Positions 1 to 9,421 are shown, counted from the first letter of the stretch. The stretch: DNA of 64,000 nucleotides from Bacteroidota bacterium (GCA_018267275.1 JAFDYV010000004.1:1-64000), one strand, 5' to 3'. Numbers and translations: made by a program. The notes: a model not told the origin generated them from the letters alone.

Positions 1-264
1 GATTCTTCTTAGAATTCCCACGTTAGCATTCTATTAGTTAAGAATATTTCATCTTTTTCACTTTCTTTTAAGAACCCAATACTAGCCCCGTTAGAAAACA
101 CCGATCACTTAGTAGATGAATTCAAAGTTTCTGAAAACTTGAAATCTGGGCTCGGGATGGGGCTGTGGATTTGTGATCAGATTATAAAGCTTCATGGAGC
201 TTCCCTTAGCTTAAATCAGGTTTCTAGCTTTTTTACTGCGACAATCATCTGGCCACGTACATAA
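1..264 (+). pseudogene. C-terminal tail of a histidine-kinase-like ATPase, interrupted or 5'-truncated
   Basis: The frame ending in TAA at 262-264 encodes about 84 residues with the end of a HATPase_c fold: a G2-box-like GLGMGLWI, then a helix and beta strands ending in TATIIWP. In this frame a TAG stands at 10-12, where the N-box region of the kinase should be entering. Either the gene carries a nonsense or frameshift change, or this is a decayed kinase tail. No D-box DxGxG is visible, although some Bacteroidota sensor kinases lack it. The rest lies outside the window, so its status is uncertain. Confidence 0.45.
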
Positions 265-329
265 AGTGGGTGTAACCTTTTTTAAGAAATTGAGTACACC
301 CAGAATACAACAACTCAAAAAGACCCGCC

Positions 330-2783
330 ATGCTCACCAATTACCTTAAAACCGCTATCCGTAGTTTATTGAAACAACGGATTTATACGCTGATCAATGT
401 ATTGGGTCTGGTAGTGAGTATCACGGCCTGTTTATTGATTGCGATATATGTTCGTTACGAACTTTCGTACGATAACTTTTTTAAGGATGCCGATCGCATC
501 TATAAACTGGTGCTGGAGCGGAAATACCCTAATCACTCAACTTATTATGCTTCCATTCCTCACTCCTACAGCATGGTGGCACAAAAAGATTTCCCCGAAG
601 TAGAAAAAACACTGTTGATGTTTGGTGGCGGCAACAATGTCAATATCAAGTACAAGGTAAGTGAAACGAACGTGAAAACGTTTGAAGAAAATCATTTTGT
701 GTTTGCCGACTCCAACTTCTTCGATTTTTTTGATGTTGGATTGATGTTGGGTGACAAGCAGACCGCCCTGGCAAAACTTAACCACGTAGTGATTTCTTTA
801 AGCGCAGCCAAACGCTTTTTTGGAAATGAAGACCCCCTGGGCAAAACGCTGTTTGGCGATTTAGGTGAAATGAAAGTAACAGGCGTGTTTGATGATCTCC
901 CGGAAAACTCTCATCTGCGCTTTGATGCTGTAGTATCGGTATCAGGTGAGCAATTGCGGAGGCAAGAGAACTTCATCTCGTTTGACTCCTACACTTACCT
1001 CAAACTAAGGCCTAATACATCGGCCACTGCACTCGAGGCAAAGTTCCCGAAAATGGTAGATACTTACGCCTCTGGCCAGATTGAACAACAACTTGGCCAG
1101 TCGTGGGAAGACTATAAGAAGGCAGGTAACGGCTACCGCTATTTCTTACAACCGCTCACCTCTATCCACTTAGACCCGCGTAACATTGAATTTACCAATA
1201 CACCGAGCGGGAATCGCAACCATATCTATGCCCTAATCTTCATCGGTGGTCTCATACTTGCCATTGCTTGCATCAATTTTATGAACTTGGCAACGGCACG
1301 TTCGGCCGAGCGCGCCCGCGAAGTGGGTGTGCGTAAAGTAATGGGCTCGCTTCGGGGTCAATTGGTGGCACAGTTCCTCACAGAGGCTGTGCTACTATCA
1401 GTGCTCGGCACCGTGTTGGCGGTGGGTTGCGCTTACTTGTTGCTGCCTTCCTTTAATTTGTTGGTAGATAAAAAATTGGCATTGACATTCAGTGGGTCAT
1501 TCGCTACTGGCTTGGCAATAGTGGCGCTATTCATCGGCATTGCAGCAGGCTTGTACCCGGCTTTTGTGCTATCTGGGTTTAGTGCGGTAACGGTAATGAA
1601 AGGTAATTTTTCAGGGAGTAATAAAGGTAGTTGGCTGCGCAATGGACTAGTGGTGTTTCAGTTCATGATTTCAATCGTACTCATCATTAGCACGCTTGTA
1701 GTCAAAGACCAAATGGCATTTATCAGAAAAAAGGATTTGGGATTTAGTCGCGAACAGGTACTTATGGTAGATCAGGCATTTCGTTTGGACAAGAAAACAG
1801 AAGCGTTCAAAAATGAGTTAAAGAAAATACCTGAAGTGATGGCGGTGGCAGGCACCAGTTCTCGGATTGGTAACCGCAATGACGTATTTGGCCAAATGTT
1901 TCAACCTTATGGAAGCAATGAAGTGCTTACCGTAAAATCGATGGTGCTCGATGACGAGTTTACTGAGTTAATCCAATTTAACTTACTTGAAGGTCGTTCG
2001 TTCAGCAAAAACACAAATGACTCGCTTCACGTTTTGCTGAATGAGTCTGCCGTAAAAACACTGGGGCTAACCGACCCCGTTGGACGTAAGCTTTCCAACA
2101 ACGACTTATTCCGTGGCGATTCATTGCGCGAGGCACAAAGGCACTTCACCATTGTTGGTGTTGTCAAGAACTTCCACTTTCAATCATTGCACGATGAAAT
2201 CACACCTTTGGTGATGTTAAACCGCGAAGTATTTGGCAAGCAGTCTGGCACCGGCTTTTTGGCAGTGAAGTTAAAAAAACAGTCACCGGAAGTGGTGAAC
2301 CAGATCGAAAACATATGGAAACAATTAGTACCAGAGTATGCATTTCATTACGAATACCTCGACAAGAATTTAGAGCGCGGCTATGATGAGGAGGCAAAAG
2401 CTGAGCAGATGTACACGGTCTTTTCCGGCCTCGCCATTATCATCGCTTGTGTAGGGTTGTTCGGACTATCAGCCTATACTGCCAGTTTGCGCACCAAAGA
2501 AATCGGAATCCGCAAAGTACTTGGTTCTTCTGTCGGGGAGGTTGTGGTATTACTTTCGAAAGAGTTTGCCAAGCTCGTGATGATTGCCTTCGTACTATCG
2601 GTGCCGTTGGGCTGGTGGATGATGAACGAGTGGCTCAAGGGATTTGCCTACCATATTGACCTGGGGCTTTTTACATTTGTTTTTGCTGGCATGGTCGCGC
2701 TCATCATTGCTTGGCTCACGGTTAGCTATCAATCAATAAAGGCCGCTGTGGCAAACCCGGTAAAATCACTCAAACAAAACTGA
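330..2783 (+). CDS. ABC transporter permease, MacB/FtsX family (817 aa)
   Basis: Inner-membrane permease of the large Bacteroidota FtsX/MacB type. The protein is a tandem duplication. A first membrane helix (about 20-42) is followed by a MacB-like periplasmic domain, then FtsX helices from about 300 with the cytoplasmic motif REVGVRKVMGS. After a helix near 435 comes a second periplasmic domain, then FtsX helices from about 695 with KEIGIRKVLGSS. Such permeases pair with a LolD/MacB-type ATPase and act in mechanotransmission or export of lipoproteins or peptides. No ATPase gene is adjacent. It stands alone downstream of the kinase fragment, and the substrate cannot be inferred. Confidence 0.93.
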   Translation: MLTNYLKTAIRSLLKQRIYTLINVLGLVVSITACLLIAIYVRYELSYDNFFKDADRIYKLVLERKYPNHSTYYASIPHSYSMVAQKDFPEVEKTLLMFGGGNNVNIKYKVSETNVKTFEENHFVFADSNFFDFFDVGLMLGDKQTALAKLNHVVISLSAAKRFFGNEDPLGKTLFGDLGEMKVTGVFDDLPENSHLRFDAVVSVSGEQLRRQENFISFDSYTYLKLRPNTSATALEAKFPKMVDTYASGQIEQQLGQSWEDYKKAGNGYRYFLQPLTSIHLDPRNIEFTNTPSGNRNHIYALIFIGGLILAIACINFMNLATARSAERAREVGVRKVMGSLRGQLVAQFLTEAVLLSVLGTVLAVGCAYLLLPSFNLLVDKKLALTFSGSFATGLAIVALFIGIAAGLYPAFVLSGFSAVTVMKGNFSGSNKGSWLRNGLVVFQFMISIVLIISTLVVKDQMAFIRKKDLGFSREQVLMVDQAFRLDKKTEAFKNELKKIPEVMAVAGTSSRIGNRNDVFGQMFQPYGSNEVLTVKSMVLDDEFTELIQFNLLEGRSFSKNTNDSLHVLLNESAVKTLGLTDPVGRKLSNNDLFRGDSLREAQRHFTIVGVVKNFHFQSLHDEITPLVMLNREVFGKQSGTGFLAVKLKKQSPEVVNQIENIWKQLVPEYAFHYEYLDKNLERGYDEEAKAEQMYTVFSGLAIIIACVGLFGLSAYTASLRTKEIGIRKVLGSSVGEVVVLLSKEFAKLVMIAFVLSVPLGWWMMNEWLKGFAYHIDLGLFTFVFAGMVALIIAWLTVSYQSIKAAVANPVKSLKQN

Positions 2784-2817
2784 CTCGGTTTTCTAAATGT
2801 AGCGTTGCAGGTTGAAA

Positions 2818-2825
2818 TAGCTTTG
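2818..2825 (+). promoter_or_regulatory. Putative Bacteroidota -7 box TAGCTTTG
   Basis: Exact match to the TAnnTTTG -7 consensus, 22 bases before the start of the TerB-like gene. No TTG at the usual spacing upstream was seen, so the -33 element is weak or absent. Confidence 0.4.
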
Positions 2826-2847
2826 CCTATTTTCGCCAGTCAACTCT

Positions 2848-3270
2848 ATGGCTTTAGACTACTTTTCAACAATCACAGGTTTATACAATTTGGTCATTGG
2901 TGCCGATGGCAACATCACCGAAAAAGAAATTGCCCTCGGGCGGAAAATGGTGAAAGCCGAAGGCTTTGACGAGACCAAGTTCGAGTCAATGTTATCCAAA
3001 CTTCAAGCAATTGATAAGGCAAAGCTCTTGCACGATTGCATTGCAGGTTTAAAAAATTTGGTTGCAGCCAAGCAAGTAAGATGCATTTCGTGGATGTGCG
3101 TGATTGCCAATTCAGACGGCTTTATGGACAAGCGTGAGTGGGAATTGATTTACATCATCTACCACAAAGAACTCAACCTCAACCTAGACGAGATCATGAA
3201 AACCCAGCGCGAGCTGAACAAGATTTTGCACGGAAAAGAGTTTCTGTCGTTTGGGATTAAAACTGATTAG
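2848..3270 (+). CDS. TerB-like small helical protein (140 aa)
   Basis: Cytosolic all-helical protein. The N-terminus contains an acidic ADGNITEKE segment and a second one, NSDGFMDKREWE, near residue 90. This two-fold DxxxxxxE pattern is typical of the TerB/DjlA-N fold, which is thought to bind metal. TerB proteins occur in tellurite-resistance and stress or phage-response loci, but no other ter gene is nearby, so the role is open. It has its own likely promoter and is followed by carB on the opposite strand. Family assignment is by motif pattern only. Confidence 0.65.
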   Translation: MALDYFSTITGLYNLVIGADGNITEKEIALGRKMVKAEGFDETKFESMLSKLQAIDKAKLLHDCIAGLKNLVAAKQVRCISWMCVIANSDGFMDKREWELIYIIYHKELNLNLDEIMKTQRELNKILHGKEFLSFGIKTD

Positions 3271-3298
3271 TCCGAAAAAACCAAAAAACCTCGTTGAG

Positions 3299-6115
3299 TT
3301 ACTTACTCAAATACAAATTCCTTTCGGAATAAATATTCAAGAAGTAGTCATCCATTAAATCATCAATGAAGTAAATCGCTTCACCTGTTGATTTCATTTC
3401 AGGGCCGAGCTCTTTGTTTACATCGGGGAATTTGCTGAACGAGAACACGGGCACTTTAATCGCGTAGCCTTTTTTGGTTGGGTTGAATTTGAAGTCACGG
3501 ACTTTCTTTTCACCCAACATCACTTTGGTGGCGTAATTCACATACGGTTCATCGTAGGCTTTACAAATAAACGGCACCGTGCGGCTGGCGCGTGGGTTTG
3601 CTTCGATGATGTAGACCTTGTCGTTCTTAATTGCAAACTGAATGTTGATCAAACCAACAGTCTTCAATGCTACTGCAATTCGCTTGGTATAATTTTCAAT
3701 TTGCTTGATGACGAAGTCGCCCAAATTGTAAGGCGGCAGCACTGCGTAGCTATCGCCTGAGTGGATCCCAGCCGGCTCGATGTGCTGCATAATGCCAATG
3801 ATGTACACATCTTCACCATCGCAAATCGCATCGGCTTCTGCTTCAATCGCTCCATCCAAAAAATGGTCGAGCAATACTTTGTTTTCAGGAAGGTGTTTCC
3901 AAATGTCGAGAATGTGATGCTCCAATTCTTTTTCATTGATCACAATCTTCATGCTCTGTCCGCCCAACACGTATGAAGGACGAACGAGTAACGGGAAGCC
4001 AATTGTCTTAGAAACTTCCAACGCTTCGTCTGCATCGGTGGCTACACCAAAATCAGGATAAGGAATGCCGAGGTCTTTCAACAATGTCGAGAAACTACCG
4101 CGGTCTTCAGCCAAGTCAAGTGCCTCAAATGAAGTTCCCAAAATTTTCACTCCATACTTATGAAGCTTCTCGGCCAGCTTCAATGCAGTCTGTCCACCCA
4201 ATTGTACAATTACACCTTCAGGTTTCTCATGTTGAATGATATCCCACAGGTGTTCCCAGAATACGGGTTCGAAGTACAACTTATCAGCAATATCAAAATC
4301 GGTAGAAACCGTTTCGGGGTTGCAATTGATCATGATGGTTTCGTAGCCCATCTCTTTAGCTGCCAACACGCCATGCACACAAGAGTAGTCAAACTCAATT
4401 CCCTGACCGATGCGATTTGGGCCTGAGCCCAACACAATTACTTTTTTCTTGCCGGTAACAATTGATTCGTTTTCAGTATCGAATGTCGAATAATAATAAG
4501 GTGTCTTTGCTTCAAACTCGGCTGCACACGTATCCACCAATTTGTACACGCGGTTGATGCCCATCTCCCTGCGCTTCTTGTGCACTTCACTCTCCAGGCA
4601 ATCCATCAGGTGCGCGAGTTGTCTATCCGCATAGCCTTTCTCTTTGGCTTTGCGCATGAGCGAAACCGGAATGGAATCGACTTTATACTTTTCAATTTCT
4701 TTTTCTAACTCAATTAAATCCCAAATCTGCTCTAAAAACCACTTGTCAATCTTGGTCAAGTTTTGAATGGTCTTCATCGAGATGCCGAGCTTCATCGCAT
4801 CATAAATATGGAAGAGCCTGTTCCAACTCGGGTGCTCAAGACTGTACAGCAAATCATCTTGCTTTGTCAGTTCTTTGCCATCAGCGCCCAAACCATTTCT
4901 CCGAATCTCTAAACTCTGACAGGCTTTTTGCAGCGCTTCTTGAAAATTGCGGCCAATGCCCATCGCTTCACCAACTGATTTCATTTGCAAACCCAGTTTG
5001 CGGTCGGCACCGTGAAACTTATCAAAATTCCAACGCGGAATTTTTACTATCACATAATCCAACGCAGGCTCGAAGTAGGCAGTCGTGGTGCCGGTGATGG
5101 CATTCTTCAATTCATCCAAATTGTAACCAATGGCAAGCTTAGCCGCGATTTTGGCAATCGGATATCCGGTTGCTTTTGATGCGAGCGCAGAAGAGCGAGA
5201 AACACGCGGGTTGATTTCAATACCAATGATTTCGTTGTCGTTATCAGGGTTTACTGAGAACTGCACATTACACCCACCGGCAAACTTACCGATGCCATTC
5301 ATCATCTTGATGGCAAGGTCACGCATGTGCTGGTACACCGTGTCGGGCAATGTCATCGCAGGTGCAACTGTAATCGAGTCACCCGTGTGGATGCCCATTG
5401 GGTCAAAGTTTTCGATGGAGCAGATGATAATCACATTCCCTTTTCCATCGCGCAGCAACTCCAACTCGTATTCTTTCCAGCCCATGATGCTTTGCTCCAC
5501 CAACACTTCGTGTATGGGCGATGCTTGCAATCCACGATTCAATGCTTGGTCAAAATCTTCGGGTTTATTCACAAAGCCACCGCCCGTTCCTCCCAAGGTA
5601 AACGAAGGACGAATCACCAACGGAAAGCCAATCTCTTGGGCAATTTCCTTTCCTTTCAAAAACGAAGTAGCCGTAGCGCCTTTGCACACACCCACGCCCA
5701 ACTCCAACATTTTCAACCGGAACTTCTCTCGGTCTTCGGTAGTCTCTATGGCCTTGATATCAACGCCAATAATTTTTACTCCATAATGTTCCCAAATGCC
5801 TGCTTTATCGCACTCAATGCATAAGTTCAAAGCCGTTTGTCCGCCCATAGTGGGCAGCACTGCATCAATGTTGTGCTTCTCCAGAATTTCGCGGATGTAC
5901 TTTTTCTCCAGGGGCTTCAAATACACATGGTCGGCCGTCACCTTATCGGTCATAATCGTGGCCGGGTTCGAGTTAATGAGGATTACCTCAATGCCTTCCT
6001 CACGCAGCGAGCGAGAAGCTTGCGAGCCCGCATAGTCGAATTCACAAGCTTGACCAATAATAATAGGGCCGCTGCCGATAATCAGCACCGAGCGTATACT
6101 TCTGTCTCTTGGCAT
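3299..6115 (-). CDS. carB: Carbamoyl-phosphate synthase large subunit, short form (938 aa)
   Basis: Makes carbamoyl phosphate from bicarbonate, ATP and ammonia for pyrimidine and arginine synthesis. Two ATP-grasp halves are seen, each opening with a nucleotide-fold motif: GSGPIIIGQACEFDYAGSQ near residue 17 and GSGPNRIGQGIEFDYSC near 558. The start at 6115 places MPRDRSIRSVLIIG at the N-terminus; a longer frame to 6256 adds 47 residues unlike the family. The protein stops shortly after FSFSKFPDV..LGPEMKSTGEA. It therefore lacks the roughly 130-residue C-terminal MGS-like regulatory domain of the 1073-residue E. coli enzyme. carA is not adjacent. Transcription diverges from the symporter gene. 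Confidence 0.96.
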   Translation of the reverse strand: MPRDRSIRSVLIIGSGPIIIGQACEFDYAGSQASRSLREEGIEVILINSNPATIMTDKVTADHVYLKPLEKKYIREILEKHNIDAVLPTMGGQTALNLCIECDKAGIWEHYGVKIIGVDIKAIETTEDREKFRLKMLELGVGVCKGATATSFLKGKEIAQEIGFPLVIRPSFTLGGTGGGFVNKPEDFDQALNRGLQASPIHEVLVEQSIMGWKEYELELLRDGKGNVIIICSIENFDPMGIHTGDSITVAPAMTLPDTVYQHMRDLAIKMMNGIGKFAGGCNVQFSVNPDNDNEIIGIEINPRVSRSSALASKATGYPIAKIAAKLAIGYNLDELKNAITGTTTAYFEPALDYVIVKIPRWNFDKFHGADRKLGLQMKSVGEAMGIGRNFQEALQKACQSLEIRRNGLGADGKELTKQDDLLYSLEHPSWNRLFHIYDAMKLGISMKTIQNLTKIDKWFLEQIWDLIELEKEIEKYKVDSIPVSLMRKAKEKGYADRQLAHLMDCLESEVHKKRREMGINRVYKLVDTCAAEFEAKTPYYYSTFDTENESIVTGKKKVIVLGSGPNRIGQGIEFDYSCVHGVLAAKEMGYETIMINCNPETVSTDFDIADKLYFEPVFWEHLWDIIQHEKPEGVIVQLGGQTALKLAEKLHKYGVKILGTSFEALDLAEDRGSFSTLLKDLGIPYPDFGVATDADEALEVSKTIGFPLLVRPSYVLGGQSMKIVINEKELEHHILDIWKHLPENKVLLDHFLDGAIEAEADAICDGEDVYIIGIMQHIEPAGIHSGDSYAVLPPYNLGDFVIKQIENYTKRIAVALKTVGLINIQFAIKNDKVYIIEANPRASRTVPFICKAYDEPYVNYATKVMLGEKKVRDFKFNPTKKGYAIKVPVFSFSKFPDVNKELGPEMKSTGEAIYFIDDLMDDYFLNIYSERNLYLSK

Positions 6116-6139
6116 GGAGTAGTGGTTGGATAAATTGCG

Positions 6140-6147
6140 CAAAAATA
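6140..6147 (-). promoter_or_regulatory. Putative -7 box TATTTTTG for carB
   Basis: Read on the minus strand this is TATTTTTG, an exact TAnnTTTG match ending 24 bases before the chosen carB start. It supports the start at 6115 and argues against the longer frame to 6256, which would start upstream of the promoter. Confidence 0.4.
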
Positions 6148-6265
6148 ACACGCTCGATGATAATCCGCGGGCACAGTGCGCGAAATATTTTCTGGCCGGG
6201 GCAGACCACCGAATGCTGCTATTTTTTAGGCAAAAAATAAAGAGTAGTTTTCCCAAATTTTTTTT

Positions 6266-7717
6266 ATGTCAGCTTTGCTCGTCTTTGGGATACTGGTGGT
6301 TTACTTTATTGTTCTCATCACCATTTCATATTTCACCTCGCGCGGAGCCGATAGCACCACTTTTTTTACCGCCAACCGGCAGTCGCCCTGGTACTTGGTG
6401 GCGTTTGGTATGATCGGATCTTCGCTTTCGGGCGTTACGTTTGTTTCCGTTCCGGGCAATGTGGGCAAAATCGGCTTCGCCTATTTTCAGGTTGTGCTCG
6501 GGTATTTGGTTGGCTACTGGCTAATCATTGGCATTTTAATGCCTTTGTACTACCGATTGAACGTAATTAGCATCTACACCTATTTGGAGCAACGCTTCGA
6601 TACCATTTCGTACCGAACTGGCGCATTCTTTTTTCTGGTATCGCGCACGGTGGGATCATCACTCCGCTTGTTTCTGGCCGCTACGGTACTTCAGTTATTT
6701 CTGTTTGATGCCTGGGGCGTTCCGTTTTGGGTTACGGTAGCCACCACCATTGCCCTTATTTGGGTTTACACCTTTAGAGGGGGAGTGAAAACAATTGTTT
6801 GGACAGATTCTTTTCAAACCTTGTTTTTGGTAACAGCTGTAGCCGTTACGGTTTGGCAAATTGCCGATAAACTCGGGTTCTCATTTGGCGAGATGGTAGC
6901 AGCGATTGACCAACATGGCTATTCGCGCATCTTTCATTTCGATGATTATAAATCGCCTCTATTCTTTCCCAAGCAGTTTTTTGGTGGTGCGTTTATTGCG
7001 CTGACAATGACTGGCATGGACCAGGAGATCATGCAGAAAAATCTTACGTGCAAAAATCTGGGCGATGCACAAAAAAATATGTTTTGGTTTAGCCTAACGC
7101 TGGTGGTCGTCAACTTGCTTTTTTTAACCTTGGGAGCATTGTTGTACATCTACTGTAAAACCAAAGGGCTTGAAGTGCCGGCAATTACAGACGAGCTTTA
7201 TCCGCGTCTCGCGTTTAACGACTTAGGCGCGTTTGTAGGAATTATGTTCTTACTCGGCATCATCGCATCATCTTATGCCAGCGCAGATTCGGCACTGGCC
7301 GGCCTGACCACTTCCTTTTGTATCGATTTTTTGAACTTTAAAAACAAACCAGAAAAGGTAAAGCAGCAGCAAAAATTTGTAGTGCATCTGGCGTTCTCTG
7401 CGCTGTTTTTGATCATCATTTTGATCTTCAAAGAGGTAAACGAAAAATCGGTGATCGATGCCGTTTTAAACGTGGCAGGGTATACCTATGGGCCGTTGCT
7501 TGGGTTATTTTCTTTCGGATTGTTTACGAAGCGAAAGTTGGGCGGCTGGTGGGTACCGGTGGTGTGCGCGATCGCACCCTTGCTTTCTTTTTTGATCAGT
7601 AGTCAGTCCGCCACGTGGTTCGGTGGCTATAAGATTAGCATCGAAATCTTGATTCTTAATGGTGCCCTCACTTATTTGGGATTGTGGCTAATTTCCCAAC
7701 CGAAGAAAAAGAGCTAG
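6266..7717 (+). CDS. Sodium:solute symporter, SSS family (483 aa)
   Basis: Multi-pass inner-membrane protein of the SSS (SLC5-like) family that drives uptake with sodium. About 12-13 hydrophobic segments run the whole length. The N-terminal region has the family pattern, with SRGADSTTFFTANRQSPW after the first helix and GSSLSGVTFVSVPG near residue 55. A GMDQEIMQK segment after mid-protein and ASSYASADSALAGLTTSF near 340 match the conserved sodium-site region. The substrate cannot be told from sequence. The start lies just after a T-rich stretch, and a TAGTTTTC at 6245-6252 could be its -7 box. Confidence 0.92.
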   Translation: MSALLVFGILVVYFIVLITISYFTSRGADSTTFFTANRQSPWYLVAFGMIGSSLSGVTFVSVPGNVGKIGFAYFQVVLGYLVGYWLIIGILMPLYYRLNVISIYTYLEQRFDTISYRTGAFFFLVSRTVGSSLRLFLAATVLQLFLFDAWGVPFWVTVATTIALIWVYTFRGGVKTIVWTDSFQTLFLVTAVAVTVWQIADKLGFSFGEMVAAIDQHGYSRIFHFDDYKSPLFFPKQFFGGAFIALTMTGMDQEIMQKNLTCKNLGDAQKNMFWFSLTLVVVNLLFLTLGALLYIYCKTKGLEVPAITDELYPRLAFNDLGAFVGIMFLLGIIASSYASADSALAGLTTSFCIDFLNFKNKPEKVKQQQKFVVHLAFSALFLIIILIFKEVNEKSVIDAVLNVAGYTYGPLLGLFSFGLFTKRKLGGWWVPVVCAIAPLLSFLISSQSATWFGGYKISIEILILNGALTYLGLWLISQPKKKS

Positions 7718-7759
7718 GTACACCAGCATTATCAGTTGCTTTTTCATTTTTTTGAATGA

Positions 7760-8086
7760 TCAGAGGTTTTTGCCAGTCGTTTCTTTTTGGAAAGTGAATT
7801 CCTTTTCCATTTGGTTTTTGCGAAGACGCACTTTGTATATTCCGCTGGGCATTTTCTGGAAGTCAATTACCATTTTGCGGTACACCAACTTTTGAGACGA
7901 CACGAGAAAACCATTTGGTGCAACCAACTCTACATCGGCTCCTTTAAACTTGCGTGATGTTTTGAGGATAAATAAGTCATCTTTGATGCTCACAGAAGCT
8001 TCTGCATCTGGGGTAATGGTGCTGGTAAATGCAACTGATCCGAAAAGCAATTGGGCGATGGTTGCAAAGATTACGAACGTTTTCAT
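7760..8086 (-). CDS. Small secreted protein, unknown function (108 aa)
   Basis: Not assigned to a family. The start at 8086 gives MKTFVIFATIAQLLFGSVAF, a clear signal peptide; an upstream ATG at 8116 would bury it. The mature part is short and beta-rich: an ADVELVAPNGFLVSSQKL segment, then FQKMPSGIYKVRLRK, then a charged tail. This resembles the Ig-like fold of small Bacteroidota exported domains (DUF3244 or sorting-domain style), in which 'G.Y.v.v' ends a strand. It is convergent with the symporter and divergent from the MarR gene. Confidence 0.6.
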   Translation of the reverse strand: MKTFVIFATIAQLLFGSVAFTSTITPDAEASVSIKDDLFILKTSRKFKGADVELVAPNGFLVSSQKLVYRKMVIDFQKMPSGIYKVRLRKNQMEKEFTFQKETTGKNL

Positions 8087-8257
8087 GGTCAACCTGATGG
8101 TCAATGACCATGCCATGAAACTGGGTATTTTAACATAACTTATTGATTATTAATGCATAAAATAGGAAATTTGATTTTGAATCGAATATTTAAAATATAG
8201 AATAATTCCACTATTGGGAATTTATATTTCATTTTTCCCAAATATTCCAACTAATTG

Positions 8258-8287
8258 TTGTATTGACAATCGTGTTCGTTACCTTTA
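8258..8287 (+). promoter_or_regulatory. Putative promoter of the marR gene: TTG-N19-TACCTTTA
   Basis: TTG at 8258-8260 and TACCTTTA at 8280-8287 are separated by 19 bases, the usual Bacteroidota -33/-7 spacing; only the last base departs from TAnnTTTG. Transcription would begin at or almost at the ATG at 8293. Confidence 0.45.
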
Positions 8288-8292
8288 TTGCC

Positions 8293-8742
8293 ATGACGAT
8301 TGAGGAAGAGATAAAGCAAGGCAAGTTTGCCTCGGAGCATCAGAAAATGGCCGTCAACATCATGTTCACCAGCAGTTGGCTCAACGCGGGCAACATTAGC
8401 CGATTAAAACCCTTAGGTATCACGCCAGAGCAGTTCAATGTGTTGCGCATTTTGCGGGGCAGCCACCCCCAAAAGCTAACGTTGGCAGAAATCAGTTCTC
8501 GCATGATTGATAAAAGCAGCAACTGCACGCGATTGGTAGAGAAGCTAAGGGTTAAAGGTTTGGTGACCCGGGAGATTTGTGCTGCCAACCGCAGACAAGT
8601 TGAAATTTGTGTAACCGAAAAGGGGCTCGAGTTATTAAAAAAAATTGACGAGCAAACGCCAGCTTGGCTAGCAACTTTACAAAATCTATCTCAAAAAGAA
8701 GCAACGGACTTAAACCGATTGCTAGATAAGTTGCGTGGTTAA
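8293..8742 (+). CDS. MarR-family transcriptional regulator (149 aa)
   Basis: Winged-helix DNA-binding repressor of the MarR type. The helix-turn-helix lies in LTLAEISSRMIDKSSNCTRLVEKL (about residues 65-90). It is followed by the wing GLVTREICAANRRQVEICVTEKG, which has the CAxNRRQVxxxxTxxG pattern of the family, and a C-terminal dimer helix. The start at 8293 gives MTIEEEI; an upstream TTG at 8263 falls inside the promoter. The downstream small beta-barrel gene, 135 bases away with its own promoter, is a possible target, but this is inference. The ligand is unknown. Confidence 0.88.
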   Translation: MTIEEEIKQGKFASEHQKMAVNIMFTSSWLNAGNISRLKPLGITPEQFNVLRILRGSHPQKLTLAEISSRMIDKSSNCTRLVEKLRVKGLVTREICAANRRQVEICVTEKGLELLKKIDEQTPAWLATLQNLSQKEATDLNRLLDKLRG

Positions 8743-8814
8743 ACATGGAAATTGCGCGTCCCCTTTTTCAGGTATTTCCTGTCTTCTGTCTATTTTGAAC
8801 CAAAAAATAACTAG

Positions 8815-8843
8815 TTGTAAGAGCAGCAGTTGTTATATATTTG
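8815..8843 (+). promoter_or_regulatory. Promoter of the small beta-barrel gene: TTG-N18-TATATTTG
   Basis: TTG at 8815-8817 and an exact TAnnTTTG (TATATTTG) at 8836-8843 with 18 bases between. The start codon is at 8878, giving a leader of roughly 30 bases. Confidence 0.55.
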
Positions 8844-8877
8844 CCTTATAGTTATTAACCCAAAAAAACAAAACATT

Positions 8878-9402
8878 ATGAAAAAAACTATCCTATTCGT
8901 TGCGGTGATTATGGTGATGGGTCTAGCGGCCCAAGAAGTTAAAGCGCAAGGCGCGAAGAGAATTGGTGCACAAATAGCTTACGGCACAAAAGACTTGAAT
9001 CTTGGATTTGGAGCGCGCGGTGAATTTAATATCACCGATAACATCAGCATCGTCCCAAAATTCACGTACTATCTCGGAAAAAGTGAAGGCGGTGCAAGTG
9101 TAAAGGCGTGGGCTTTAGACGCGGATGCTCATTATTTCTTTACTACTGATGGGTTGAATTTCTACGCTTTAGCCGGTTTGGCTTACAACTCGATTTCCGT
9201 TTCTACCCCTTCAGTTACGATTCCTGGATTTGGAACAGTTGGTGGTGGAGATGTCTCTGATTCAAAACTAGGTCTTAACTTAGGTGGTGGCGTAAATTTT
9301 GCACAAAGTGAAAGCCTTGTGCCTTTTGCTGAAATCCGCTACAACACTGCGTTTGAAGCTGTTTTGATTTCAGCTGGTGTTTCTTTCCCTTTGGGCAAGT
9401 AA
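8878..9402 (+). CDS. Outer-membrane beta-barrel protein (174 aa)
   Basis: Small exported porin-like protein. The start at 8878 gives MKKTILFVAVIMVMG with a signal peptide ending around VKAQ. The mature part alternates polar and hydrophobic residues with many glycines (GFGARGEFNITDNISIVPKFTYYLG, then YFFTTDGLNFYALAGLAYNS). It ends in the barrel-type terminus AVLISAGVSFPLG. It resembles OmpA/OmpX-like eight-stranded barrels of the outer_membrane_beta-barrel families. It is monocistronic: its own promoter lies upstream and a strong hairpin terminator follows. Function unknown. Confidence 0.8.
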   Translation: MKKTILFVAVIMVMGLAAQEVKAQGAKRIGAQIAYGTKDLNLGFGARGEFNITDNISIVPKFTYYLGKSEGGASVKAWALDADAHYFFTTDGLNFYALAGLAYNSISVSTPSVTIPGFGTVGGGDVSDSKLGLNLGGGVNFAQSESLVPFAEIRYNTAFEAVLISAGVSFPLGK

Positions 9403-9421
9403 TTAGTTATTGAATTGCATA

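Noticed and set aside
5130..5786. Long plus-strand frame inside carB (218 codons)
   Set aside because: It is antisense to the conserved ATP-grasp region of carB and has no promoter, family motif or ribosome site; a shadow frame.
6116..6256. Longer N-terminus for carB
   Set aside because: It crosses the likely -7 box and adds 47 residues unlike the family.
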